NCBI GenBank assembly: GCA_016868295.1 | Contig: VGHJ01000003.1 | Coordinates: 1-64,000, forward strand | DNA from: Betaproteobacteria bacterium | GTDB lineage: Bacteria > Pseudomonadota > Gammaproteobacteria > Burkholderiales > Rhodocyclaceae | Length of the DNA: 64,000 nucleotides | Reading direction: 5' to 3' | Translations under genes and position numbers: made by a program | In this document: one piece after another, positions 9,623 through 17,840 of the stretch | Position numbering within the stretch: the stretch's first letter is position 1 | Layout: every line of letters starts with the position of its first letter | Notes under the pieces: generated by a model | Told to the model about the DNA's origin: nothing | The model's database searches: none | What the model saw: only the letters and a program-made list of their open reading frames with translations

Positions 9623-10747
9623 TTATTCCATCAGCGCGAACTGGACCTTCATCGTCAGCGCGCTGCCGGCGATCATGCCGGCGAGGGCGAGGAAGGAGCC
9701 GAGCGCGAGCGTCGACACGCCGCTGACGCCCTGCCCGACGGTGCAGCCCATGGCGACGAAGCCGCCATAGCCCATCAGCAGCCCGCCGCCGACGTGCTGG
9801 AAGAAATCGCCCGGCGAGGTGAACCACTCGAAGCGAAAGCTGCGGCTCGCCAGGGCATACAGGAATGAGCCGAGGATCATCCCGAAGACGGCGACGACGC
9901 CGACGCGGATCAGGCGGAGGTTGGTCGGGTCGGCCAGGAAGCGCCCGGTTTCGCCGATGGGGCTGATGAAGGTGAAGGACTGTATGGCGGCGCGGTTGGG
10001 TTCGCCTTCCATCATGGCTTCCTCAACCCATTCGGCGCCGAGTGGGCCGGCGGTGACGTACCAGCCGGCGACAACCGCGAGGCCGATTACGGCACCGGCC
10101 AGGATGTTGTCGCGATTGCCGCGAAAGTCGGCCGACCTGAAGACGAACCAGAGCAATGCCGCGCCGATCGCCGCGCCCGCCATGAGCCGCGCCGCCGTCG
10201 CGCTGATGCCGGTGATCCTGGCGAGGAAATCGTCGATGCCCTGGCCGCTCATGCCGTAAGAGGCGAGGCTGACGACGGTCGGACCGATCCAGCTCGCCAC
10301 GGAAATCTCGAACAGGCGGGTGGTGGTCATGAAATAGACGACGGTGGCGATGGCGGCGGCGACGAAAACCGACTTGAGGTTGCCGCCGCCGATGCGCAGC
10401 AGGGTCTTGCTGCCGCAGCCGCTGCCCAGCGTCATGCCGACGCCGAAAATCAGGCCGCCGGCGATGTAGCGCAGCCAGGCGAAGTTCTCCGTGCGGTAGG
10501 GCGGCATGGTGTTGCCGCGCAGGGTGGCGATGGAGGCCGCCTCGAGCGCCGTGACGCCGAGGATGGCGATGGCGATGCCGAGCAGCCAGGCGCGCATGCG
10601 CCCGGTGTCGCCCATGTTGAGCCAGTCGGAAACCGCGCCCATCGTGCAGAAGTTCGTCTTGCTGGCCACCGCGCCGAAAACGACCGCGATGACGAACATC
10701 CACAACAGCACTTGGCCGTGCGCGCCGGATGCGAATAGTGAGGACAT
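9623..10747 (-). CDS. YeeE/YedE family sulfur-compound transporter
   Basis: The 374-residue integral membrane protein has about nine hydrophobic segments and the conserved cysteine motifs of the family: KTNFCTMG near residue 33, GMTLGSGCGSK near 109 and GCTVGQG in the last third. YeeE/TsuA proteins import thiosulfate by passing it between conserved cysteines; related YedE proteins serve selenium metabolism. Here the neighbouring sox and fcc genes favour a sulfur substrate. It is the middle gene of a three-gene minus-strand group with a hydrolase upstream and DUF302 downstream. Confidence 0.88.
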   Translation of the reverse strand: MSSLFASGAHGQVLLWMFVIAVVFGAVASKTNFCTMGAVSDWLNMGDTGRMRAWLLGIAIAILGVTALEAASIATLRGNTMPPYRTENFAWLRYIAGGLIFGVGMTLGSGCGSKTLLRIGGGNLKSVFVAAAIATVVYFMTTTRLFEISVASWIGPTVVSLASYGMSGQGIDDFLARITGISATAARLMAGAAIGAALLWFVFRSADFRGNRDNILAGAVIGLAVVAGWYVTAGPLGAEWVEEAMMEGEPNRAAIQSFTFISPIGETGRFLADPTNLRLIRVGVVAVFGMILGSFLYALASRSFRFEWFTSPGDFFQHVGGGLLMGYGGFVAMGCTVGQGVSGVSTLALGSFLALAGMIAGSALTMKVQFALME

Positions 10748-10768
10748 GCGCTTGCTCCGCGATGAAAA

Positions 10769-11683
10769 TCAGCCGCCCTGCAAGCCGCGCAGGAACTTGA
10801 CGAGGACATCACCGGCATCCTCGCCGTAGAGATCGTGGAAGAAATGGTCGGCGCCCGGAACGACGACAAGGCGCCGCAGCTTGCCGTCGATGTGCGGCCG
10901 CAAGCGCGGCTCGGTGTCGCGGGCGATTTCGTCGCCGCCGGCCACCACCACCAGGGTTGGGACGCGGATGCGCGCCAGGAGCGCGGGGGTGTCGTTCTTC
11001 TCGGCGAGCCCGTAGTGCGAGAGAAAGGCGGCGGCGCTCACGCGGGCGGCGTCGCAGCTCAGGAAGCCGGCCTGATCGAGGACGGCGTCCGCCCGGCCTG
11101 CCGCCACCAGCGCGCGCGCCTGCTTCAGCAGCGGTGCGAGCGGCTTCCCGTAACGGGCCTGGTAGCGCTCCGCTGCCGCGCCGTCGCGACCGACGATGGG
11201 GGCCAGCAGCACGGCGGAACGCACCAGGGGATGCGGGTGCTCGGCGAGGAACCAGCCGACCTGATGGCCGCCGCGCGAGAAGCCGAGCAGCGTCGCCGAG
11301 CGTGCGCCCTGTCGCGCCAGCCAGTCGAGCCAGGCCCTGAGTTCGGGCAGGGCGTCCTCGACCCGGTGGCCGATCGTGCCGTCGCACTCGAGCATGCCGC
11401 GCCGGCGGTTGTGCTTCAGGGAAAGGTTGATGGCCAGCGTGCTGAAGCCGCTTTCGTTCAGGGCTTTTCGAAACTGCCGCATCACCCCCATGTCCGCATG
11501 CGCCATGTTGCCATGCAGCATGAGAACGACACCGTCCGCCACGGTCCTGCCGGGCGCGATTTCGAGCACGCCGCTCAGTTCAAGATTGCCATGGGGCAGC
11601 AGAACTTCGCGCGGTTCGGCGCCGGCCGTCTGCGCGCACAAACCGAGCGCCAGAATGGCGAGCAGTTCGCGGCAGCGCAACAT
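10769..11683 (-). CDS. exported alpha/beta-hydrolase family protein
   Basis: The 304-residue protein has a signal peptide ending TAGAEP, the oxyanion segment VVLMLHGNMAHADMG, and the nucleophile elbow GFSRGGHQ. A likely acid (VVAGGDEIARD) and His (GADHFFHD) follow in order, so the catalytic triad appears intact. The substrate is unknown. I chose the ATG at 11683 because GAGGGGAGG lies 6 bp upstream; another ATG at 11704 would add 7 residues. It is divergent from the ECF sigma gene, with 145 bp between them, and precedes the YeeE gene by 21 bp. Confidence 0.8.
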   Translation of the reverse strand: MLRCRELLAILALGLCAQTAGAEPREVLLPHGNLELSGVLEIAPGRTVADGVVLMLHGNMAHADMGVMRQFRKALNESGFSTLAINLSLKHNRRRGMLECDGTIGHRVEDALPELRAWLDWLARQGARSATLLGFSRGGHQVGWFLAEHPHPLVRSAVLLAPIVGRDGAAAERYQARYGKPLAPLLKQARALVAAGRADAVLDQAGFLSCDAARVSAAAFLSHYGLAEKNDTPALLARIRVPTLVVVAGGDEIARDTEPRLRPHIDGKLRRLVVVPGADHFFHDLYGEDAGDVLVKFLRGLQGG

Positions 11684-11828
11684 AAAGCCTCCCCTCGGGA
11701 ACATGTCACTTCCTCCTCGTCGAGTTTCGGGGTAGACGCGACACGGCGGCGATTTATTCCGGCATGATGGGCAAGAATTTTTCGCCGGGGAGGGAATAAA
11801 GCGGCGTGCTGTCCCGTCATACCCGATC

Positions 11829-12386
11829 ATGGAAGCCAGGAAAATGCTCTGGTTCGTGTCGCCTCAGCGGCGCGAACTCGCCAGGCGGATCGAGTCGAAC
11901 CGGGCGCGCGTCTTTCGCGTCGCCTACGCCTGGTGTCACGATGCGGCGCTGGCCGACGACCTGACGCAGGATGCCCTTTCGCGCGGGCTCGACAGTCTCG
12001 ACCAGTTGCGCGACGAGGAGCGGCTCGTCGGCTGGCTGCTGTCGATCCTGCATCGCTGCTGGATCGACCATCTGCGCGGCCGCCGCGATTGCGAGAGCGA
12101 GGAAGCGCTGGCCGAGCTGCCGTCCGACGAGCCGGGTCCGGAGGCGCATGCCGAGGCGCGCGAGACCGTGCGGCAGGTGCGGCTGGCCGTGGAGGCCCTG
12201 CCGCTCGGACAGCGCCAGGTGATCACACTGGTCGATCTCGAGGAGCTTTCCTATGCCGACGTGGCGGACATCCTCGGCATTCCGATCGGCACCGTCATGA
12301 GCCGGCTGTGCCGCGCGCGCGGCGCCCTGCGCGCGCTGCTGGAGCCGGCGCGCGGCGAGAACCTGCTCTTGAGGCGAGTGAAATGA
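11829..12386 (+). CDS. ECF-type RNA polymerase sigma factor
   Basis: The 185-residue protein has sigma region 2 (RVFRVAYAWCHDAALADDLTQD, about residues 29-50) and region 4 (LPLGQRQVITLVDLEELSYADVADILGIP, then TVMSRLCRARGALRALL). It has no extra domains. The anti-sigma gene follows with an ATGA overlap, and soxY begins 34 bp after that, so this sigma factor most simply controls its own operon and the sox genes. No convincing ECF -35/-10 pair was fixed; GGAATAA at 11793 and CGTC at 11815 is a weak candidate very close to the start codon. Confidence 0.93.
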   Translation: MEARKMLWFVSPQRRELARRIESNRARVFRVAYAWCHDAALADDLTQDALSRGLDSLDQLRDEERLVGWLLSILHRCWIDHLRGRRDCESEEALAELPSDEPGPEAHAEARETVRQVRLAVEALPLGQRQVITLVDLEELSYADVADILGIPIGTVMSRLCRARGALRALLEPARGENLLLRRVK

Positions 12387-13075
12387 GCACCCGGTTTTCC
12401 GAAGAACAGTTGAATGCCTTCGTCGACGGCGAACTGGCGGCGGCGGAACGCGAGGAAGTCCTCGCCGCCAGCTCGTCCGATCCCGAGATCGCGCAGCGGC
12501 TGTGCGCGCTGCGCGCTGGCAAGGATCTGCTGCGCCATGCGTATGACCGCAACGTCCTGCCGGCCCCGCGACGCGCACCGCGCGGTCGCAGCCGGTGGAC
12601 CCACGCCCTCGCGGCGGGCGTGCTGCTCGCCTTCGGCATCGTCGTCGGCGCTCAGTTGCAGCGCGTGCCCTTGCCGGCAACAATGACGTTGTCCGGCTGG
12701 GCCAGCCATTTCTTCGTTGCCCAGCCCGGCCGCATCCTCGTGCATCTCGACCACGCCGACCCCGAGCACATGGAAGCGGCGCTCGATCTCGTCGGCGCCT
12801 ATCTGGAAAAGAACGGCAGCGCCCATGTCGAGGTCGTGGTCAACAACCGCGGCCTGGACATGCTGCGTGCCGATCGCACCCCGTTTGCGGGCCGCATCGC
12901 CGAGCTCGAATACCGCTACGACAACGTGGTGTTCATCGCCTGCGAACGCGCCATCGCCCGTTTCGAGCAGGAGGGCGAGCAGGTGACCATCCTGCCGCAG
13001 GCCGTGCGCACCCGCAATGCGATCGCCCACATCGCCGAGCGGGTGCAGGGCGGCTGGACTTACATCAAGGTTTGA
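12383..13075 (+). CDS. transmembrane anti-sigma factor with periplasmic DsrE-like domain
   Basis: The 230-residue protein has three parts. Residues 1-60 are an anti-sigma-like cytoplasmic segment (FSEEQLNAFVDGELAAAEREEV), with a single Cys41 and no complete HxxxCxxC zinc motif. Residues 74-92 form one membrane helix. Residues 115-230 resemble DsrE-type proteins: RILVHLDHADPEHMEAALDLVGAYLEKNG, VEVVVNNRGLDML, VVFIACERAIARF with Cys187, and the terminal GGWTYIKV. With the N-terminus inside, the DsrE-like part would face the periplasm where Sox proteins act. It overlaps the sigma gene by 4 bp. The sensing role is inference. Confidence 0.82.
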   Translation: MSTRFSEEQLNAFVDGELAAAEREEVLAASSSDPEIAQRLCALRAGKDLLRHAYDRNVLPAPRRAPRGRSRWTHALAAGVLLAFGIVVGAQLQRVPLPATMTLSGWASHFFVAQPGRILVHLDHADPEHMEAALDLVGAYLEKNGSAHVEVVVNNRGLDMLRADRTPFAGRIAELEYRYDNVVFIACERAIARFEQEGEQVTILPQAVRTRNAIAHIAERVQGGWTYIKV

Positions 13076-13109
13076 GCGTCTTTTGTATCAATCACAAGGA
13101 GGAGACATC

Positions 13110-13625
13110 ATGAATACGATCCCGCAGCACAACCACGATGCCGGGCGCCGTCGGGCACTGCGGCTGTTTGGCGGCGCCGGCGTCGCGGCAATGATTCCGC
13201 TCGGACTGCTGCCGGGCACGGCGGCGGCCGCGAGCGGGCTCGGCATGCCGAAGCCGGACGAGAAGGTCGAGCAGACCCTGGAACGGCTGTTCGGCAAGCG
13301 CCCGCTGCAGGCGGCCGGCGACAAGATGAAGGTCGAGTTGCCGCTGATCGCCGAGAACGGCGCGGTGGTGCCTGTGCGCATCGAGTCGAACCTGCCGATG
13401 CAGGCGAACAGCTACGTCAAGAACATCTACATCATCACCGACAAGAACCGCCGGCCGCTCAATGCGCGCATGTCGCTGACGCCGGATGCCGGCAAGCTGT
13501 CGATCGCCACCAACATCCGCATGGGCGGCACCTCGGACGTGCGCGTCATAGCCGAGACGAGCGACGGCAACCTTTACCAGTTCAAGCAGGAAGTCAAGGT
13601 CACCGTCGGCGGCTGCGGCGGCTGA
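13110..13625 (+). CDS. soxY: thiosulfate oxidation carrier protein SoxY
   Basis: The 171-residue protein has a long signal (RRRALRLFGGAGVAAM, Tat-like) and ends VTVGGCGG. The Cys in the C-terminal GGCGG arm is the residue to which SoxXA links thiosulfate and on which the Sox cycle works. SoxY pairs with SoxZ in the periplasm. The start has AAGGAGGAG 7 bp upstream. It follows the anti-sigma gene by 34 bp and precedes soxZ by 36 bp. Confidence 0.95.
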   Translation: MNTIPQHNHDAGRRRALRLFGGAGVAAMIPLGLLPGTAAAASGLGMPKPDEKVEQTLERLFGKRPLQAAGDKMKVELPLIAENGAVVPVRIESNLPMQANSYVKNIYIITDKNRRPLNARMSLTPDAGKLSIATNIRMGGTSDVRVIAETSDGNLYQFKQEVKVTVGGCGG

Positions 13626-13661
13626 GCATCCGGCCATTCAAACACAAGCGAGGAGAAAACG

Positions 13662-13979
13662 ATGTCGCAAGTACGTATCCGGGTGCCGGAAAAGGCCAAG
13701 GCGGGCGATGTGATCACCGTGCGCGCCCTGGTGACCCATCCGATGGAGGTCATGCAGACGCGCGACGGCAAGCCCGTCGAGAAGAACTACAACTTCATCC
13801 ACAAGGTGGAAGCCAGCTACAACGGCAAGCCGGTGCTCGAGGCCGAAACGACGCAGGCCGTGAGCCAGAACCCTTTCTTTTCGTTCACCATCAAGGTGAA
13901 CGAGCCGGGCAAGGTCAGGGTGATCTTCCACGACACCGAGGGGAAGACCTACACCGGAGAGGCGGACATCAAGTTCTGA
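13662..13979 (+). CDS. soxZ: thiosulfate oxidation carrier protein SoxZ
   Basis: The 105-residue protein begins MSQVRIRVPEKAKAGDVITVRALVTHPME and ends GEADIKF, the normal length and sequence of SoxZ. It has no signal peptide and is exported with SoxY as a heterodimer. It contains no cysteine. It is third in line after the sigma/anti-sigma pair and soxY. Confidence 0.95.
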   Translation: MSQVRIRVPEKAKAGDVITVRALVTHPMEVMQTRDGKPVEKNYNFIHKVEASYNGKPVLEAETTQAVSQNPFFSFTIKVNEPGKVRVIFHDTEGKTYTGEADIKF

Positions 13980-13995
13980 TGCGACAAGAATAAGG

Positions 13996-14020
13996 CGATC
14001 GCGCTGCTGCGGCGCGATCG
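13996..14020 (+). other. hairpin between soxZ and soxXA
   Basis: CGATCGCGC pairs perfectly with GCGCGATCG around a 7-base loop. There is no T-run, so it is more likely an mRNA stability or processing element than a terminator. It lies 22 bp before the soxXA start. Confidence 0.55.
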
Positions 14021-14042
14021 ATAATCCAAAGGAGGATGCAAC

Positions 14043-15419
14043 ATGAAGGAATGGATCAGGCAGCGCCTTTCTCGCCACGGACGGCTTGCGCCGGCCGTGC
14101 TCGGCGTAGCGTTTCTGGCCGCCTGCGCGACGGTCGGCGTCGGCGTCACCTCCAGCGAGTGGAAAACGAACGCGATTCCACAGTCGCAGGGCATCGTCAA
14201 GGAGGTCGACGGCAAGCGCATCCAGCAGCGTTACCCCTACGGCGGGTTCGGCACGGTCAACTTCGAGAAATGGCCGACCTTCGCCGCAAACAGTCCGGCC
14301 TATTTCCCGCCCAAGAAGGGCGAGATGCCGAAGGACGTCAAGGGCGATCCGAAGAAGGGGCAAGCCTTGATGAAGAATGCCAGCAAGGGTCCCTGCACCG
14401 CCTGCCATCTGATACCCGACGCCACGGTCTGGCCGGCCGGCAATGTCGGCCCCGACCTGCGCACTTCCGGTTCGCGCGGCGTCCCGGACGAGATCTTCTA
14501 CCAGATCATTTACGATCCGCGCGTCATTTACGGTCCCGACACGCCGATGGCGCCCTTCGGCGCCTCCGGCATGTGGACGCCGGAGGAGATCGTGCATGCG
14601 GTCGCCTACATCCAGTCGCTCAAGGGCAACCCGCCCGGCGTCGCCGAAGAAGTGAGCAAGGATCCCGACTGGAACCCGTACACCCGCAAGGTGGTGCGTC
14701 CGGCCTACGGCGACCCGCTCGATCCCATCGCCAACCCCGGCCTGGGTCAGGCCGAGAGCCTGGCCGTGCCGCGCTGGAGCAAGACCGGCCCGAAAGGCCA
14801 GTCCTGCGCGAACTGCCACGGCCCGATCGCCGCGCCCGACGCGAAGCGGTCAATCGGCGTCATCACCTCGATGGTCGGCGTCGGCGCGCAGTATCCGAAG
14901 TGGATGCCGCAGCACAAGCGCATGATGTCGATCGAGGATTTCCTCGCCGTGCATGCGCCGGAGACGACCGGCGACGCGATGCCCTCGCAGGGCGACGAGA
15001 ACCTGTCCATGTCGATCCTCGTCAAGATGCAGTCGAACGGCATGCCCTACAACATCGCCCTCGACGACCGCAACGTGCAGGCCGCAATCGCCCGCGGCGA
15101 GGAAATGTTCAGCCGCCGTGTCGGCCAGCGCGGCCAGGCCTGCGCCAACTGCCACACCGCACGCGGCGGCGGGCGCAAGTTCCTTGGCGGCCGCTTCCTT
15201 GCCGACATCGAGGAGGACGCGATGGTCAACCATCCGTACTGGCGCACCGCCTGGCAGCGGCTGATCGACATCCGCATCCGCTTCCAGTGGTGCATGACGC
15301 CGCTGCGTACCAACATGCTGCCCGGCGACGCGCCCGAGTATGCCGACCTGGAAACCTTCATCATCGCCAAGCAGACCAGGCGCGGCGACAAGGTGGAGGT
15401 GCCGCGCCTGTCGCACTGA
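14043..15419 (+). CDS. soxXA: fused SoxX-SoxA sulfur oxidation cytochrome
   Basis: The 458-residue protein joins a SoxX-like and a SoxA-like cytochrome, which start the Sox cycle by coupling thiosulfate to SoxY. The SoxX part has CTACH (118-122), GNVGPDL and TPMAPFG with its probable distal Met. The SoxA part has two haem sites, CANCH at 255-259 and at 367-371, then Cys417 in FQWCMTPLRTN, matching the cysteine that ligates the SoxA active haem. The signal peptide ends in a lipobox (FLAAC, Cys28), so the protein may be membrane-anchored. soxX and soxA are usually separate genes. No frameshift scar is seen. Confidence 0.88.
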   Translation: MKEWIRQRLSRHGRLAPAVLGVAFLAACATVGVGVTSSEWKTNAIPQSQGIVKEVDGKRIQQRYPYGGFGTVNFEKWPTFAANSPAYFPPKKGEMPKDVKGDPKKGQALMKNASKGPCTACHLIPDATVWPAGNVGPDLRTSGSRGVPDEIFYQIIYDPRVIYGPDTPMAPFGASGMWTPEEIVHAVAYIQSLKGNPPGVAEEVSKDPDWNPYTRKVVRPAYGDPLDPIANPGLGQAESLAVPRWSKTGPKGQSCANCHGPIAAPDAKRSIGVITSMVGVGAQYPKWMPQHKRMMSIEDFLAVHAPETTGDAMPSQGDENLSMSILVKMQSNGMPYNIALDDRNVQAAIARGEEMFSRRVGQRGQACANCHTARGGGRKFLGGRFLADIEEDAMVNHPYWRTAWQRLIDIRIRFQWCMTPLRTNMLPGDAPEYADLETFIIAKQTRRGDKVEVPRLSH

Positions 15420-15436
15420 CCGGCTGCCGTTTCCTG

Positions 15437-15463
15437 CCGCGGCGCCTTGGCGCCGCGGTTTTT
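15437..15463 (+). terminator. intrinsic terminator between soxXA and soxB
   Basis: CCGCGGCGCC pairs perfectly with GGCGCCGCGG across TT, followed by TTTTT. It begins 18 bp after the soxXA stop and ends 31 bp before the soxB start. It should terminate or attenuate transcription inside the sox operon, lowering soxB and soxW relative to the carrier genes. Confidence 0.85.
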
Positions 15464-15493
15464 CCCCGCATGAACACCTGAAGGACAGAGTCG

Positions 15494-17194
15494 ATGGAAG
15501 TCACCCGCAGGGATTTCGTCAAGCTGCTGGCGGTGGCCGGCGGCATCGGTCTGGCCGATCCGCGGCGCGCGCTCGCCGCCATGGCGCCGGAACGGCTGCT
15601 CGATTTCGAAGCCTACGGCAACGTCACGCTGCTGCACATGACGGACAGCCACGCCACGCTGCTGCCGGTGCACTTCCGCGAACCGGACACCCTGCTCGGC
15701 ATCGGCGCCGAACGCGGCAAGCCGCCCTTCCTCACCGGTCAGGCCTTCCTCGACCACTACGGCGTCAAACGCGGCAGCGCCGCCGCCCATGCGATGGCGC
15801 ATCTCGATTTCGTTGAACTCGCCAAACGCTACGGCCGCATGGGCGGCTACGCGCACATCGCCACGCTGGTGAAAAAGGTACGCGCCGAGCGCTCCGGCCG
15901 GACGCTGCTGCTCGACGGCGGCGACACCCTGCAGGGCTCGGCCACCTCCCTGTGGACCCATGCCGAGGACATGGTGCAGGCGATCAACCGCCTCGGCGTC
16001 GACGTCATGTGCCCGCACTGGGAATTCACCTTCGGCATCGAGCGCGTCAAGGAAATCTTCGGCGACAGGGAGAAGTCCGGCAGCTTCAAGGGCGAGTTCG
16101 TCGCGCAAAACGTCATGGACGTATCCTGGGGACCGCCGGGCGAGCCGGTGTTCAAGCCCTATGTCGTTCGCGAGCTGGGCGGGGCGCGCATCGGCATCCT
16201 CGGCCAGGCCTTCCCCTACACGCCGATTTCGCATCCGCGCCGCTTCATGCCCGACCTTTCCTTCGGCATCCGCGACGAACAGGCGCAGAAGTGGGTCGAC
16301 GAGCTGCGCAAGGAGCGGAAGGTGGATGCGGTGGTGCTGCTCTCGCACAACGGCGTGGCGGTCGATCTCAAGATGGCGCAACGGGTGCGCGGCATCGATG
16401 TGATTCTGGGCGGCCATACCCATGACGGCCTGCCGGCGCCGATCAAGGTCGGCGACACGCTGGTGATCAATTCCGGCTGCCACGGCAAATTCCTCTCGCG
16501 CCTCGATCTGGATGTCGGGAAAGGCCGCGTGGCGGGATTCCGCTTCAAGCTGATTCCCGTGCTGTCCGAGCATATTCCGGCGGACCCCGACATGGCGGCG
16601 CTGATCGAGCGGGTGCGCGCGCCCTTCGCAAGGCGTCTCGGCGAGAAGCTCGCCGTTTCGGAGACGCTGCTCTATCGGCGCGGCAACTTCAACGGCACCT
16701 TCGACGAGGTGATCCTGGAGGCGCTGATGAAGCGCTTCGACGCCCAGGTGGCCTTTTCGCCGGGTTTCCGCTGGGGCGTTTCGCTGATACCGGGGCAGGA
16801 CATCACCCTGGAGGATGCCTACACCCACACCGCGCTGACCTATCCGAACACCTGGGCGCGCGAGATGGACGGCGCGGAAATCAAGACGATCATGGAGGAC
16901 GTCGCCGACAACCTGTTCAACCGCGACCCCTACTATCGCCAGGGCGGCGACATGGTGCGCGTCGGCGGCGTCAGCTACACCATCGATCCGCTTGCCAAGA
17001 TCGGCGAGCGCATCCGGGACCTGCGCATCGGCGGCAAGCCGATGCAGGCCGACAAGCGCTACAAGGCGGCCGGCTGGGCGAGCATGGCCGAGGTGGACGG
17101 GCCGCCGGTATACGACGTCGTAGCCGAGCATCTGCGCAACGTGAAGCGCGTGCGCCTCGACACGACGTCGCGCGTCAAGGTCAAGGGCGCGTAG
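15494..17194 (+). CDS. soxB: thiosulfohydrolase SoxB
   Basis: The 566-residue periplasmic enzyme releases sulfate from the SoxY-bound sulfonate group. It has a Tat signal (TRRDFVKLLAVAGG). The di-manganese metallophosphatase-like motifs are present: LLHMTDSHATLLP, LLLDGGDTLQGS, LLSHNGVAVD and GGHTHDGLPAP. A 5'-nucleotidase-type C-terminal domain follows. Length matches SoxB. No soxCD genes are in this window, so the sulfane sulfur left on SoxY may be handled elsewhere. Confidence 0.96.
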   Translation: MEVTRRDFVKLLAVAGGIGLADPRRALAAMAPERLLDFEAYGNVTLLHMTDSHATLLPVHFREPDTLLGIGAERGKPPFLTGQAFLDHYGVKRGSAAAHAMAHLDFVELAKRYGRMGGYAHIATLVKKVRAERSGRTLLLDGGDTLQGSATSLWTHAEDMVQAINRLGVDVMCPHWEFTFGIERVKEIFGDREKSGSFKGEFVAQNVMDVSWGPPGEPVFKPYVVRELGGARIGILGQAFPYTPISHPRRFMPDLSFGIRDEQAQKWVDELRKERKVDAVVLLSHNGVAVDLKMAQRVRGIDVILGGHTHDGLPAPIKVGDTLVINSGCHGKFLSRLDLDVGKGRVAGFRFKLIPVLSEHIPADPDMAALIERVRAPFARRLGEKLAVSETLLYRRGNFNGTFDEVILEALMKRFDAQVAFSPGFRWGVSLIPGQDITLEDAYTHTALTYPNTWAREMDGAEIKTIMEDVADNLFNRDPYYRQGGDMVRVGGVSYTIDPLAKIGERIRDLRIGGKPMQADKRYKAAGWASMAEVDGPPVYDVVAEHLRNVKRVRLDTTSRVKVKGA

Positions 17195-17212
17195 CGGACG
17201 AGGAGGCGGAAC

Positions 17213-17749
17213 ATGAGAACCTTTTTTTTCGCGCTGACGCTGGCCTGGTTAGTCCCATCGACGGCTTTGGCGGCGCCGACGCGCGATGCCGACAGCCATT
17301 TCTTCCAGAGCGGCTTCCGCGATTTTCCCGAGGAGATCTCGCTGGCGAAAACCGAGGGCAAGCGCGGCCTGGCGATCATGTTCGAGGCGGAAGACTGTCC
17401 GCCTTGCAAGCGGATGAAGCGCGACATCCTCAGCCAGGTCCGCGTGCAGGACTATTACCGCAAGCACTTTCGCGTCATCAGCATCGATTTCAACGGCGAC
17501 CAGGACGTCGTCGATCCGGCCGGCCGCGTGCTGAGCGAAAAGCGCTATGCGGGCAAGGAAGGGGTCGGCATCCGCGGCACGCCGGCCTTTCTGTTCCTCG
17601 ACCTGCAGGGGCGGGAGATGGCGCGCCATTACGGCGAAATCCGCAACGCCGACAATTTCCTGAAGCTCGGCCAGTTCGTCGTCAGCGGCGCCTGGCGCAA
17701 CGGCGATTTGCGCAAGCACCTCGAAAGCTCCGTCGCCGCGCCGCGCTGA
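17213..17749 (+). CDS. soxW: SoxW-like periplasmic thioredoxin
   Basis: The 178-residue protein has a signal peptide (to about LAAPT) and a thioredoxin fold with the active site DCPPCKRM (Cys62, Cys65). The cis-Pro loop GIRGTPAFLFLD follows. SoxW proteins are thought to reduce or reactivate SoxYZ cysteines. It lies 18 bp after soxB and is the last gene of the operon. A hairpin without a T-run (GGGGCGC-GAT-GCGCCCC, 17816-17832) follows. Confidence 0.88.
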   Translation: MRTFFFALTLAWLVPSTALAAPTRDADSHFFQSGFRDFPEEISLAKTEGKRGLAIMFEAEDCPPCKRMKRDILSQVRVQDYYRKHFRVISIDFNGDQDVVDPAGRVLSEKRYAGKEGVGIRGTPAFLFLDLQGREMARHYGEIRNADNFLKLGQFVVSGAWRNGDLRKHLESSVAAPR

Positions 17750-17840
17750 TCGCGCGCCCGCTGTTCGGCAGGCGCATTCGGTGATCCATCGCAGCGGTCC
17801 GCTGCGGTGGCTGCCGGGGCGCGATGCGCCCCGAGGGGGT

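Noticed and set aside
11793-11818. GGAATAA-N15-CGTC as an ECF autoregulatory promoter
   Set aside because: It ends 10 bp before the sigma start codon, which would give a nearly leaderless message, and the -35 differs from GGAAC; too weak to list.
13996-14020. Hairpin after soxZ as a terminator
   Set aside because: It lacks a T-run and the downstream gene continues the operon; listed as a hairpin only.
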